A stretch of DNA of 11,251 bases from Erysipelotrichaceae bacterium (GTDB taxonomy: Bacteria > Bacillota_I > Bacilli_A > Erysipelotrichales > Coprobacillaceae), in assembly GCA_018365815.1 (NCBI GenBank), contig JAGZJH010000048.1:1-11251 (forward strand), in the 5' to 3' direction. The position numbers and the translations under genes are program-made. This document shows, piece by piece, positions 1 to 6,393 of this stretch; the stretch's first letter is position 1; each line of letters starts with the position of its first letter. The notes below the pieces were generated by a model. The model saw only the letters and a program-made list of their open reading frames with translations. It ran no database searches and was not told the DNA's origin.

Positions 1-42
1 AGAATAACAAAATTGAAAAGTACAAGTCTAAGTGGTCTGCAT

Positions 43-76
43 AAAAAAACAGCCGTACATTTATTTTGTACGACTG
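43..76 (-). terminator. Rho-independent terminator reading leftward
   Basis: Arms 50-59 and 67-76 form a ten-pair stem with one mismatch (C53/A73) around a T/A-rich 7-base loop. On the minus strand the stem is followed by seven U residues (A43-A49 on the plus strand). On the plus strand no T-run follows, so it should act only on leftward transcripts. It is the first convincing terminator met by transcription leaving the sensor-kinase gene, but a rightward gene lies between, so it may belong to another leftward transcript. Confidence 0.65.
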
Positions 77-101
77 ACCTTCAAAAACAGACACTTTTTT
101 A

Positions 102-136
102 GATATTTAACCTGTCTACTTGACAGGTTAAATATC
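102..136. repeat. Perfect 15-bp inverted repeat
   Basis: Arms 102-116 (GATATTTAACCTGTC) and 122-136 are exact inverse complements around the 5-base spacer TACTT. A short outer pairing is possible between CACT (92-95) and AGTG (144-147), and a run of seven T follows at 148-154. The structure could therefore be a rightward terminator for a gene left of the window. It could equally be an operator or attenuator for the small gene starting at 213. The two roles cannot be separated from sequence. Confidence 0.6.
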
Positions 137-212
137 AATTTGAGTGCTTTTTTTGTTACTTTTTGGTATCTTTTACGAATAGATATATTGTAGAAAATAG
201 GAGGTATATAAA

Positions 213-398
213 ATGATGACTTATGATGAAGTAATGGAAGCGATAGAAAGAGGGTTTATCAAGGGAGATAAAATCAGCATTATTCGACGAAATGGCAAGA
301 TCCATGATTATGTTTTACCAGGAGAGAAAGTAGAACCTGGAGAAATAGTGGAAAAAGAGGACTTAGATGTTGTTCTTGAAGAGTTGAAGGAGTTCTAA
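213..398 (+). CDS. Small acidic protein of unknown function (61 aa)
   Basis: I do not recognise a named family with certainty. The ORF starts with two Met codons after a strong ribosome-binding site (TAGGAGG at 198-204, 8 bases before ATG), so translation is likely. The protein is soluble, with no signal or membrane segment. It is rich in Glu, Asp and Lys, with a central segment IIRRNGKIHDYVLPGEKVEP (residues 23-42) suggesting a small beta-rich fold, followed by an acidic helical tail. Short proteins of this look occur, as I recall, in streptococcal integrative elements and phage remnants; that link is weak. Its role in the lantibiotic locus is doubtful, because it is convergent with the kinase gene and separated from the biosynthetic genes. 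A possible second ORF begins one base after its stop. Confidence 0.7.
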   Translation: MMTYDEVMEAIERGFIKGDKISIIRRNGKIHDYVLPGEKVEPGEIVEKEDLDVVLEELKEF

Positions 399-399
399 A

Positions 400-480
400 A
401 TGATGCAGCTTTTAAGTAAGATGATTCTTATGGTCTCGCAAAAGGGATACAAGAGTGATAAAATAGCCTCAATTATTTAA
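400..480 (+). pseudogene. Possible truncated small gene (26 codons) after the 61-aa ORF
   Basis: An ATG at 400 lies one base after the previous stop. It is preceded by AAGGAG (387-392, inside the previous gene), an arrangement typical of translational coupling. The frame reads MMQLLSKMIL and continues to KSDKIASII before TAA at 478-480. The short, abrupt end just before the convergent kinase gene suggests the 5' remnant of a longer gene. A genuine micro-peptide or a chance ORF is also possible, and no homologue can be named. Confidence 0.35.
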
Positions 481-497
481 AATGGAATGACTGCGTA

Positions 498-1862
498 CTA
501 TAAGGTAGGTGACTCAATAGGAAGGATAATTTCTGTTTGAAAATATTCTCCTTGTTCACTTGTGATTATCATACTACCTCCATGTAAATCAACAATTTGG
601 TTAGAAATTTTTAGTCCCATACCACTTCTGCGAACTCCAGAAATATCAAAATTAAATTCCTCAATTTTATTAATATTTTTAAGTCTATCTGTAGAAGTTC
701 CAATTCCATTATCACGTATAATAACTGAAAATTTATTACGGGAAATATAGTTAAGGACAATCTGAATATTACAACCAGAAGGGTTATGCAATACAGAATT
801 ATAAATGAGATTGTGAATAACTCTAGACATCAAAGATTTTTCAATGTACATTTTTTTACCCAACAATTTATTATCAGGAATAAACTCAAAATTAAAATCA
901 TTCCAAATCTCTTGATTAATAATTTGTATGATTATTTCCTTAAAGAAGGGTATAATGTCTGTTATTTCTTGATTTAATTTTAAATTACCGTTTGTTAGTC
1001 TAGCGAATATGTTGAGATCGTTTAGCAAATTTTGAATATAGTGACTCTCAATCAGCGTAGGTTTCAAATTTTTTAATAGGTCATCATTATCTGTTTTTTC
1101 AATAGCTAATGATGCATTAGCCACGATAACTGAGAGTGGGGTTTTGATGTCATGAGCTATTCCAGAAATCCAATTCTCTTTGAATTCTTCATTTTTACGT
1201 AGTTTTTTGTTAGCAGAGTTAACCGCTAAAGTTAATCTATCTAATTCTTGAACAGAATTTACCTGTTTGTTTAAACCGACAGGTAATTTACCTATTGCGT
1301 TAATAATTGGCTGGATGTTGCGATTTAAGAAAGTAACACTATAAAGGTATAGGAATAGGCAAAATAGGCAGTTAACAAATATGATAACTAAAATTAAAAT
1401 CGGAAAAATTTGAATTCTCTTTAGATCAAAGAAATTATTTCCGTATCTAATGATACTTTCTTTTGGAAATGCAATTATATAAATATCTTTTTGTTCTTTT
1501 TTTATTTGAGTGAATATTGGATAGTCATCTAAATAATAACGTGAAAACTTAATGACATCGGCATAATCAAATTGTGTTTTTATATTTTTAGGTTTTTTGA
1601 TATTAAACTTTTCATTTCCACTTTTTTGATCAAGAATCATGACCCATAAGTTGTGCTTTTTAATCAGTTTTTTTGCAGTTTGATTAACTTTATATGTTCC
1701 ATTTGATGGGGTGATGTTCGAAGATACACCTTGTATGATATCTATAGGAGATTGTTGGCTACGGATAAAGTTGGTTGTAGCTACTAATAGAACAAAATCG
1801 ATAAATATTATGGTAAGAAAGGCGAGAATAAATTTTAATATACCTTTTTTGAAAATATTCAT
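498..1862 (-). CDS. scnK: Lantibiotic two-component sensor histidine kinase (LanK)
   Basis: A 454-aa membrane histidine kinase, probably the autoinduction sensor for the locus. TM1 spans about residues 9-29. An external sensor region follows (about 31-150), then TM2 at about 151-175. The HisKA dimerisation domain carries the phosphorylatable His237 in GIAHDIKTPL. The C-terminal ATPase domain shows the N box (RVIHNLIYNS, Asn351/Asn355), G1 box (DNGIG, 384-388) and G2 box (GMGL, 414-417), so it looks catalytically complete. The gene begins 16 bases after the regulator stop on the same strand, with an upstream CGGAG, so the two are co-transcribed. By analogy with salivaricin A and nisin regulation the ligand is expected to be the mature lantibiotic; this is inference. 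No obvious terminator follows its stop. Confidence 0.93.
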   Translation of the reverse strand: MNIFKKGILKFILAFLTIIFIDFVLLVATTNFIRSQQSPIDIIQGVSSNITPSNGTYKVNQTAKKLIKKHNLWVMILDQKSGNEKFNIKKPKNIKTQFDYADVIKFSRYYLDDYPIFTQIKKEQKDIYIIAFPKESIIRYGNNFFDLKRIQIFPILILVIIFVNCLFCLFLYLYSVTFLNRNIQPIINAIGKLPVGLNKQVNSVQELDRLTLAVNSANKKLRKNEEFKENWISGIAHDIKTPLSVIVANASLAIEKTDNDDLLKNLKPTLIESHYIQNLLNDLNIFARLTNGNLKLNQEITDIIPFFKEIIIQIINQEIWNDFNFEFIPDNKLLGKKMYIEKSLMSRVIHNLIYNSVLHNPSGCNIQIVLNYISRNKFSVIIRDNGIGTSTDRLKNINKIEEFNFDISGVRRSGMGLKISNQIVDLHGGSMIITSEQGEYFQTEIILPIESPTL

Positions 1863-1878
1863 AGAGGACTCCGTAAAT

Positions 1879-2577
1879 TCAGATAACTAACTTATAACCC
1901 AGCCCTTTGACTGTAATGAGGTGACGTGGTTTTGATGGGGATAATTCTATCTTCTCTCTTATATTACGAATATGTACCATTAAGGATTTTTCATATCCGA
2001 AACTATCTATTCCCCAAATAGTATCGCAGATTGCTTCTGTTGACACAATATAGTTTTTATTGGTATATAGTTTTCTTAGAATCTGTATTTCAGTTGGAGT
2101 TAGCGATAAATGCTGTTCCTCTTTTTTTACACTAGCATTATTTAAATCAATGATACAAGAAGTTAAAGTTATTAATTCTGATTCTCCTTTATATGCTCTC
2201 CTCAGTAAAGCAATTATACGATAGATTAAAGTTTTTGGAAGAAATGGTTTTGTGACAAAGTCATCACCACCTGAATCTAATCCTTTAACTTCATCATCTG
2301 GATTATTTTTGGCTGTTAAAAATAAAATTGGTATATCAGAAGTTTTTCTGATGTACTGAGCAAGTAGATAACCTTCTCCATCCGGCAACATTACATCTAG
2401 GATAATGAGATCTATTTTAGAAATAGAAAAAATATCTATTCCTTCGCTAATACTGTAAGCATTACTAATATTTTTAAATCCCCTGCTCACCAAAACTTCT
2501 TTAATAGATTTACTAAGTGAAACATCATCGTCTACTATTAATATCCGTTTGTTTAATAGCTGCGCTTCGAAATTCAT
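1879..2577 (-). CDS. scnR: OmpR-family response regulator (LanR)
   Basis: A 232-aa response regulator. Its receiver domain (about residues 9-125) has the acidic pair Asp16/Asp17, phospho-acceptor Asp61 in LIILDVMLPDG, Thr88 and the conserved Lys110 in VTKPF. A winged-helix DNA-binding domain follows at about 135-231 (SLTPTEIQIL, then VHIRNIREKI and VKGLGYKL). I chose the start at 2577 (MNFEAQ) because GGGAGG at 2585-2590 lies just upstream. The longer frame beginning at 2622 would start upstream of the best -10 box, so it would not be in the transcript. It heads the regulator-kinase operon and is divergent from the precursors. Its likely targets are the three direct-repeat promoters before the twin precursors, the third precursor and lanF. 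Confidence 0.93.
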   Translation of the reverse strand: MNFEAQLLNKRILIVDDDVSLSKSIKEVLVSRGFKNISNAYSISEGIDIFSISKIDLIILDVMLPDGEGYLLAQYIRKTSDIPILFLTAKNNPDDEVKGLDSGGDDFVTKPFLPKTLIYRIIALLRRAYKGESELITLTSCIIDLNNASVKKEEQHLSLTPTEIQILRKLYTNKNYIVSTEAICDTIWGIDSFGYEKSLMVHIRNIREKIELSPSKPRHLITVKGLGYKLVI

Positions 2578-2605
2578 ATACGCGCCTCCCATAAAATTTA
2601 TTTTA

Positions 2606-2634
2606 ATTATACCATAAACCATCTTACTTTAATA
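2606..2634 (-). promoter_or_regulatory. Promoter of the lanR-lanK operon
   Basis: On the minus strand the -10 hexamer is a perfect TATAAT (2606-2611), preceded by TGG, an extended -10 (TGGTATAAT). The -35 region is poor (TATTAA at 2629-2634, 17-base spacing). The predicted start near 2599 gives a short leader of about 20 bases carrying GGGAGG. The regulator repeats seen at the other promoters are absent here, which suggests basal expression not governed by LanR. Confidence 0.6.
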
Positions 2635-2661
2635 AACTGTAGGCAGATAGGAAATTTAAAT

Positions 2662-2681
2662 TCTTAAAAATAATTTTAAGA
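2662..2681. repeat. AT-rich 8-bp inverted repeat upstream of the regulator boxes
   Basis: TCTTAAAA (2662-2669) and TTTTAAGA (2674-2681) are exact inverse complements around ATAA. The left arm overlaps TTCTT at 2661-2665, exactly 22 bp (two box periods) upstream of the first promoter box at 2683. It may therefore be an additional, outlying regulator site in helical phase with the others. Confidence 0.4.
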
Positions 2682-2682
2682 T

Positions 2683-2728
2683 TTCTTTACTCTGTCTTAA
2701 CCTAGTCTTCGTAAAATTTACTTGTAAC
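2683..2728 (+). promoter_or_regulatory. Regulated promoter of the twin precursor genes
   Basis: Three direct repeats with exact 11-bp period: TTCTT (2683-2687), GTCTT (2694-2698) and GTCTT (2705-2709). Each contains TCT separated by 8 bases, as in the nisin NisR boxes (TCT-N8-TCT). Thirteen bases after the last box a weak -10, TGTAAC (2723-2728), occupies the place where the other two promoters have TAGAAT. No canonical -35 is seen, as expected for an activator-dependent promoter. An alternative -10 is GATACT (2732-2737). Predicted transcription start is about 2735. Confidence 0.65.
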
Positions 2729-2748
2729 AAAGATACTTAGTCTCAAAA
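2725..2748. repeat. Left arm of the inverted repeat bracketing the twin precursors
   Basis: TAACAA, AGATACTTAGTC (2731-2742) and TCAAAA occur in this order. All three reappear in inverse complement at 3164-3191, after the second precursor. The central 12 bases match exactly and small gaps separate the outer matches. The arm falls at the predicted 5' end of the precursor transcript. Confidence 0.65.
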
Positions 2749-2834
2749 TAATAACGGATTATCAATAGCTTTGAATAGTCATGTGCTAGAGGTAACTTAG
2801 CAGATTATTCTTAAATCTTAGAAAGAGGAAAAAT

Positions 2835-2984
2835 ATGAAAAAAGATGTAGTTATCGAATCAATTAAAGAAGTAAGTCTTGAAGAGCTTGATCAAATTATT
2901 GGAGCTGGGAACGGTGTGTTTAAAACTATCTCACATGAGTGTCATCTTAATACCTGGGCATTTCTTGCTACATGTTGCTCATAA
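2835..2984 (+). CDS. scnA: Class II lantibiotic precursor, copy 1 (A-FF22/macedocin-like)
   Basis: A 49-aa LanA prepeptide of the lacticin 481 group. The leader (residues 1-24) has the acidic EVSLEELDQIIGA typical of LanM/LanT substrates and ends in a GA double-glycine-type site. The predicted 25-residue core starts GNGVFKTISHEC and ends FLATCCS. By the family ring pattern, in core numbering, expected bridges are Thr7-Cys12, Ser9-Cys23 and Thr16-Cys24, with Thr22 left as dehydrobutyrine. The product should act on Gram-positive cells at the envelope, via lipid II as for lacticin 481 relatives. Compared with A-FF22 as I recall it (GKNGVF start), one Lys is missing. The start follows GAAAGAGG (2821-2828). 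It is followed 28 bases later by a near-duplicate gene. Confidence 0.95.
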   Translation: MKKDVVIESIKEVSLEELDQIIGAGNGVFKTISHECHLNTWAFLATCCS

Positions 2985-3012
2985 TAATTATTAATTTAGA
3001 GAGAGGAAAATT

Positions 3013-3162
3013 ATGAAAAAAGATGCAATTATCGAATCAATTAAAGAAGTAAGTCTTGAAGAACTTGACCAAATTATTGGAGCTGGGAACGGTGTGTTTA
3101 AAACCATTTCACATGAGTGTCACTTGAATACTTGGGCATTTCTTGCTACATGTTGCTCATAA
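3013..3162 (+). CDS. scnA: Class II lantibiotic precursor, copy 2 (identical core)
   Basis: A 49-aa prepeptide differing from copy 1 only at leader positions 5 and 6 (Val-Val to Ala-Ile). The 25-residue core is identical in protein, while several core codons differ silently (Thr, Ile, His, Leu and Thr codons, for example). The duplication is therefore not a perfect DNA copy, and the core has been held constant. The ribosome-binding site GAGAGG (3001-3006) resembles that of copy 1. Both genes share one promoter and end at the hairpin at 3197-3220. Mature product and ring topology should be indistinguishable from copy 1, so the pair probably raises dosage. Confidence 0.95.
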   Translation: MKKDAIIESIKEVSLEELDQIIGAGNGVFKTISHECHLNTWAFLATCCS

Positions 3163-3163
3163 T

Positions 3164-3191
3164 TTTTGATGACTAAGTATCTACATTGTTA
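3164..3191. repeat. Right arm of the inverted repeat bracketing the twin precursors
   Basis: GACTAAGTATCT (3171-3182) is the exact inverse complement of 2731-2742. The flanking TTTTGA (3164-3169) and TTGTTA (3186-3191) complement TCAAAA and TAACAA of the left arm. It lies between the copy 2 stop codon and the terminator hairpin, so in RNA it would be part of the 3' untranslated region. Confidence 0.65.
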
Positions 3192-3196
3192 TATAA

Positions 3197-3220
3197 AGAA
3201 GAGGGAAACCTCTTTTTTTT
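3197..3220 (+). terminator. Terminator after the twin precursor genes
   Basis: AAGAGG (3199-3204) pairs with CCTCTT (3209-3214) around the tetraloop GAAA, extendable by one G-U and one A-U pair into the following run of eight T (3213-3220). The compact stem may be leaky. That would let precursors be made in excess over LanM and LanT, the usual arrangement in lantibiotic operons. Confidence 0.75.
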
Positions 3221-3299
3221 ATATGATGAATTTTGTTTATTTATTCATTCATGTAGTTCATATAATTTATGACTATATATTAAATTAGAAATTTATCTT

Positions 3300-3345
3300 G
3301 ACTTTACTTTGCCTTAAACTTGTCTTTATGTTGCAATTTTAGAAT
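3300..3345 (+). promoter_or_regulatory. Regulated promoter of the third precursor-lanM-lanT operon
   Basis: Three repeats at exact 11-bp period, GACTT (3300-3304), GCCTT (3311-3315) and GTCTT (3322-3326), are followed after 13 bases by TAGAAT (3340-3345) as -10. Spacing and -10 sequence match the lanF promoter. The boxes are the most degenerate of the three sets; only the last keeps TCT. A perfect TATAAT at 3261-3266 with a poor -35 could be a second, constitutive start. A 5-bp hairpin TCGAG/CTCGA (3368-3382) lies in the leader upstream of the ribosome-binding site. Confidence 0.65.
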
Positions 3346-3408
3346 CAATTTATAAAGAAAAATAATTTCGAGCCAGACTCGACATGAAATTTAATGAGGT
3401 TATAGACT

Positions 3409-3567
3409 ATGAAAAATAATAAAATTCATCTAGAAGCTTTGGAAGCGTTACAAGAACTAAAAATGGAAGAAATAGATAATCTTTTGGGCGGAGCTGGTCA
3501 TGGAGTAAATACTATTTCTGCTGAATGTCGTTGGAATAGCTTACAAGCTATCTTTACCTGTTGTTAA
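3409..3567 (+). CDS. Third, divergent class II lantibiotic precursor
   Basis: A 52-aa LanA-type prepeptide unlike the twin copies in leader and core. The leader contains LEALQELKMEEIDNLLGGA; cleavage after GA (position 29) or after GG (28) is possible. Cleavage after GA gives a 23-residue core starting GHGVNTISAEC and ending AIFTCC. The lacticin 481 ring pattern is preserved: Thr6-Cys11, Ser8-Cys22, Ser15-Cys23 and a remaining Thr21. It lacks the terminal Ser of the twin core and has Asn in place of Phe-Lys. A GAGG (3395-3398) lies 10 bases before ATG. It has its own promoter and sits 19 bases before lanM, so it is coupled to the enzymes rather than the twins. It may be a second lantibiotic, a signal or a vestigial product; A-FF22 and mutacin K8 loci also carry extra precursors, as I recall. 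Confidence 0.9.
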   Translation: MKNNKIHLEALEALQELKMEEIDNLLGGAGHGVNTISAECRWNSLQAIFTCC

Positions 3568-3586
3568 TTTTTAGAAAGGTAAGACA

Positions 3587-6367
3587 ATGAATCATCAAGA
3601 ACAATTATATAGTCAGTTTAATAAATTTCCTAAAGTTTTTATTGAAAAGAAAATACCTGAAGTTCTTAATGAGGATGTTAAGGTACTAAAACAGGTTGAG
3701 AAAAATATATCAGACTATTATCGATCTACATTAATTTATTTGATTAACGAAAAACGTATTGAAGGGAAGTTAATTGGCGATACAGCTGAGCTACGATATG
3801 ATTATTTTAATAATGTATTATGTAAAAATGGTGATATTTTAGAAGAAATAGAGGAAAGATTTCCGACTATTAGTCAACGTGTCATCATCAGTATAGAGCA
3901 GTACCTTGATTTGCTTAAATGCGTAAAAAAACATTTTTCAATAGACTTTTCAATATTGAAAAAAATAAAATTTATTTGCTCAGATGATGAATATCCTAAT
4001 TTAAACAATCTAGATATTAAAGTAACAGGTGATATTCATAATGGAAGTGGAGTTTGTATTTTATCTTATGAGGGACAAAAATTAGTTTATAAGAAAAAAT
4101 CGTCAAAACCAAATCATCTTTTAAAAAAATTGGATAATCAAGTTAGCAAGTATTTAAAAAAAGAGATTCAGTTTGTACCTGACTTTTTAGATAGGGAAGG
4201 TTACTTTTGGGAAACTTTTATAGACAGTAAACCAGTTTGTTCGATTGATGAAGCGAAAGAGTTTTATAAAAGAATGGGTTATCTTGTAGCATATGCTTAC
4301 ATTTTAAATATTTCTGACTTGCATTTCGAAAATCTTATTTCACATAATGTTCAGCCTATCCTAGTAGATGCTGAGACAGTATTTTCTGTAAGTCCGTATG
4401 AAACAGTAGCGGATAATAATGCTACTTTAGAGATAATTCGGGATAGCAGAAATTCAGTACTATCTACAGGATTGTTACCTGTGTCTGAAGCCGATAAAAT
4501 TTTTGGAGGAGATACTAGTGGAGTTTTAGGGGGCACTCTTATTGGTGAAGCAAGAGTGCTGATAAACCAGAATAGAGATGATATACATGTTGAAAAACAA
4601 AAATATAAAACAGAAAATCAAGCTCACTTACCTTATCGAGTAGGACAAACGGGATTAAGGAATTATTTAAATGCAGAAGATTACATTGATTCCATAAAAA
4701 TGGGCTACCTAGAGTTAGGTCATTTTATTATTGATAATAAAGAATTTCTAAAACAACTTTATTTAAGTTTTAGTGATTTAAAAACAAGAGTTTTATTTAG
4801 AAATACTAGAGATTACAGTTTAGTCCGTCAATTGTTGACTTCACCAATTTATTGTAATCAGTCAAATGTTTTATTTGAAAAGATGTCTGATAAATTATCA
4901 AATTTTGAAAGTTTGAATTTATGTGAATCTGAAGAAAAACAATTACTTAATATGAATATTCCATATTTTTATTCTCGTATTAGTGATGTCGACATTAAAG
5001 ATAATGAGACTATAGTATGGAAATTAAAAGAATCTGCTTTAACCGAGGCATTAAAAAAATTGGAAAGATTTGACTTGAGCATAATGAAGGAACAAGTCGA
5101 TTTAATTGAATTTTCTATTAAAACACCAAATGCTTTGTATAGTACCGAGCTTCAAGAGTCGTACAAAAAATTTAATAATTTAAATTCAGATAAAGAGGTT
5201 TTGTTTGCTGGTATCAATACGCTAGTTGATACCATTTTGAATAATGAGAAATGCTCTAAATTAGATGGAAGTACAAATTGGTTAACGCTTAAAGTTACAG
5301 ATTATGATGCATTTAAACTTGAACCTATGGATCTATCTATTTATGAGGGAATTTCTGGATTATCAATTGCATTATGTGAAGTCTACGATTTAGTGAATAG
5401 TGAAAGACAGGAGAAAATTTATAATTGTATACATAGAATTTTTCTAACTCTCTCAAACTCTTACGATAGTGTGCAAAATCAATCGTACTACGTTGGAAAA
5501 TTAGGTATTCTTTCTGCATTGAAAAGAATACAGTTGATTACGGGACAAAAAATCTCAAAGTCAATTTTAGATAGAAATAAGGATTACAGTTTAGATTTGA
5601 ATGTTTCGAGTGCAGATTTTCTTTCAAGTTTTCCTAATGAGATTGTTGCTCTGTATAGAAGTGATTTGTCAATTAAAAATCTTCGACAAGCCTTAGATAA
5701 ATTAATTGATTTAAAGGTTAATTATGAGAATTATATTGCTTGGGATAATTTGGAATCAAATAATGTTAGTTTAGCACATGGAAATCTAGGAATAGAATTG
5801 GCATTACACTATATTGCTGGAATTTTGGATAATTCTAAAGCCCTAGAGATGTTATTTCAAGCGAATAACTTTGATAATCGCCAAAAAATATCTCAAGGTT
5901 GGATAGATAAAAGAAATAATTCAACCAGTGCTAATTGGTGTCATGGCTCAACAGGAGTTCTTGTTGCAAGATTAGCTCAACTAGAATTGGATAAAAAATT
6001 TCAGCTAATTCCTAGTGCTAGAAGAAAAGAGTTAGAAGCTGATATTAGACATGCAGTATCTCAAATAATTGAAGTTGGATTCAATATGACCAATTTTTCT
6101 ATTTGTCATGGAACTAGTGGAAATTTGTTAGCACTTAACTATTATCGTTCATATCTTAAAGGACACGAAGCACAAGAGTTGGAAAAAATTTTGGAAATTG
6201 AGTATAGGAAGTTGCATTCATTTGGTTTAGAAAATGGGTGGATGTGCAGTTTTAATACTAAATATAATGTTTATGGGATTATGAATGGTTTGTCAGGGAT
6301 ATTATATTCTACAGCCAAGTATCTAAAAAGAGATAATTCTCTAGACCTTCTAATCCCTACTCTATAA
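3587..6367 (+). CDS. scnM: Lantibiotic modification enzyme LanM (dehydratase/cyclase)
   Basis: A 926-aa bifunctional synthetase that phosphorylates and dehydrates core Ser/Thr, then closes (methyl)lanthionine rings on Cys. The N-terminal dehydratase domain (about residues 90-560) shows SDLHFEN with Asp244, VDAET with Asp261, and Arg401 and Thr407 in RVLFRNTRDY. These match active-site residues described for LctM (Asp242, Asp259, Arg399, Thr405) with a constant offset of two. The C-terminal LanC-like cyclase domain (about 590-920) has His731 in AHGN and zinc ligands Cys785 (WCHG), Cys840 and His841 (ICHG), so both activities look intact. Length is close to LctM (about 922 aa). AGAAAGG at 3572-3578 supports the start. 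The gene lies 19 bases after the third precursor and 26 before lanT, in one operon. The product acts in the cytoplasm, likely at the membrane with LanT. Confidence 0.97.
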   Translation: MNHQEQLYSQFNKFPKVFIEKKIPEVLNEDVKVLKQVEKNISDYYRSTLIYLINEKRIEGKLIGDTAELRYDYFNNVLCKNGDILEEIEERFPTISQRVIISIEQYLDLLKCVKKHFSIDFSILKKIKFICSDDEYPNLNNLDIKVTGDIHNGSGVCILSYEGQKLVYKKKSSKPNHLLKKLDNQVSKYLKKEIQFVPDFLDREGYFWETFIDSKPVCSIDEAKEFYKRMGYLVAYAYILNISDLHFENLISHNVQPILVDAETVFSVSPYETVADNNATLEIIRDSRNSVLSTGLLPVSEADKIFGGDTSGVLGGTLIGEARVLINQNRDDIHVEKQKYKTENQAHLPYRVGQTGLRNYLNAEDYIDSIKMGYLELGHFIIDNKEFLKQLYLSFSDLKTRVLFRNTRDYSLVRQLLTSPIYCNQSNVLFEKMSDKLSNFESLNLCESEEKQLLNMNIPYFYSRISDVDIKDNETIVWKLKESALTEALKKLERFDLSIMKEQVDLIEFSIKTPNALYSTELQESYKKFNNLNSDKEVLFAGINTLVDTILNNEKCSKLDGSTNWLTLKVTDYDAFKLEPMDLSIYEGISGLSIALCEVYDLVNSERQEKIYNCIHRIFLTLSNSYDSVQNQSYYVGKLGILSALKRIQLITGQKISKSILDRNKDYSLDLNVSSADFLSSFPNEIVALYRSDLSIKNLRQALDKLIDLKVNYENYIAWDNLESNNVSLAHGNLGIELALHYIAGILDNSKALEMLFQANNFDNRQKISQGWIDKRNNSTSANWCHGSTGVLVARLAQLELDKKFQLIPSARRKELEADIRHAVSQIIEVGFNMTNFSICHGTSGNLLALNYYRSYLKGHEAQELEKILEIEYRKLHSFGLENGWMCSFNTKYNVYGIMNGLSGILYSTAKYLKRDNSLDLLIPTL

Positions 6368-6393
6368 TCAGCGATAGGAAGGAAACTTTATAC

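Noticed and set aside
2578..2622. Longer N-terminus for the response regulator starting at 2622
   Set aside because: It would place the start codon upstream of the perfect extended -10 at 2606-2611. It adds 15 residues that are not part of a receiver domain and lacks the good ribosome-binding site that precedes 2577.
2835..3162. Twin precursors as an artefactual assembly duplication
   Set aside because: The copies differ at many nucleotide positions, including two leader codons, and have different upstream spacers, so they are genuine separate genes.
3384..3419. An 11-codon upstream ORF overlapping the start of the third precursor
   Set aside because: There is no convincing ribosome-binding site before its ATG and no recognisable peptide. 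The true frame starts at 3409 after GAGG at suitable distance.
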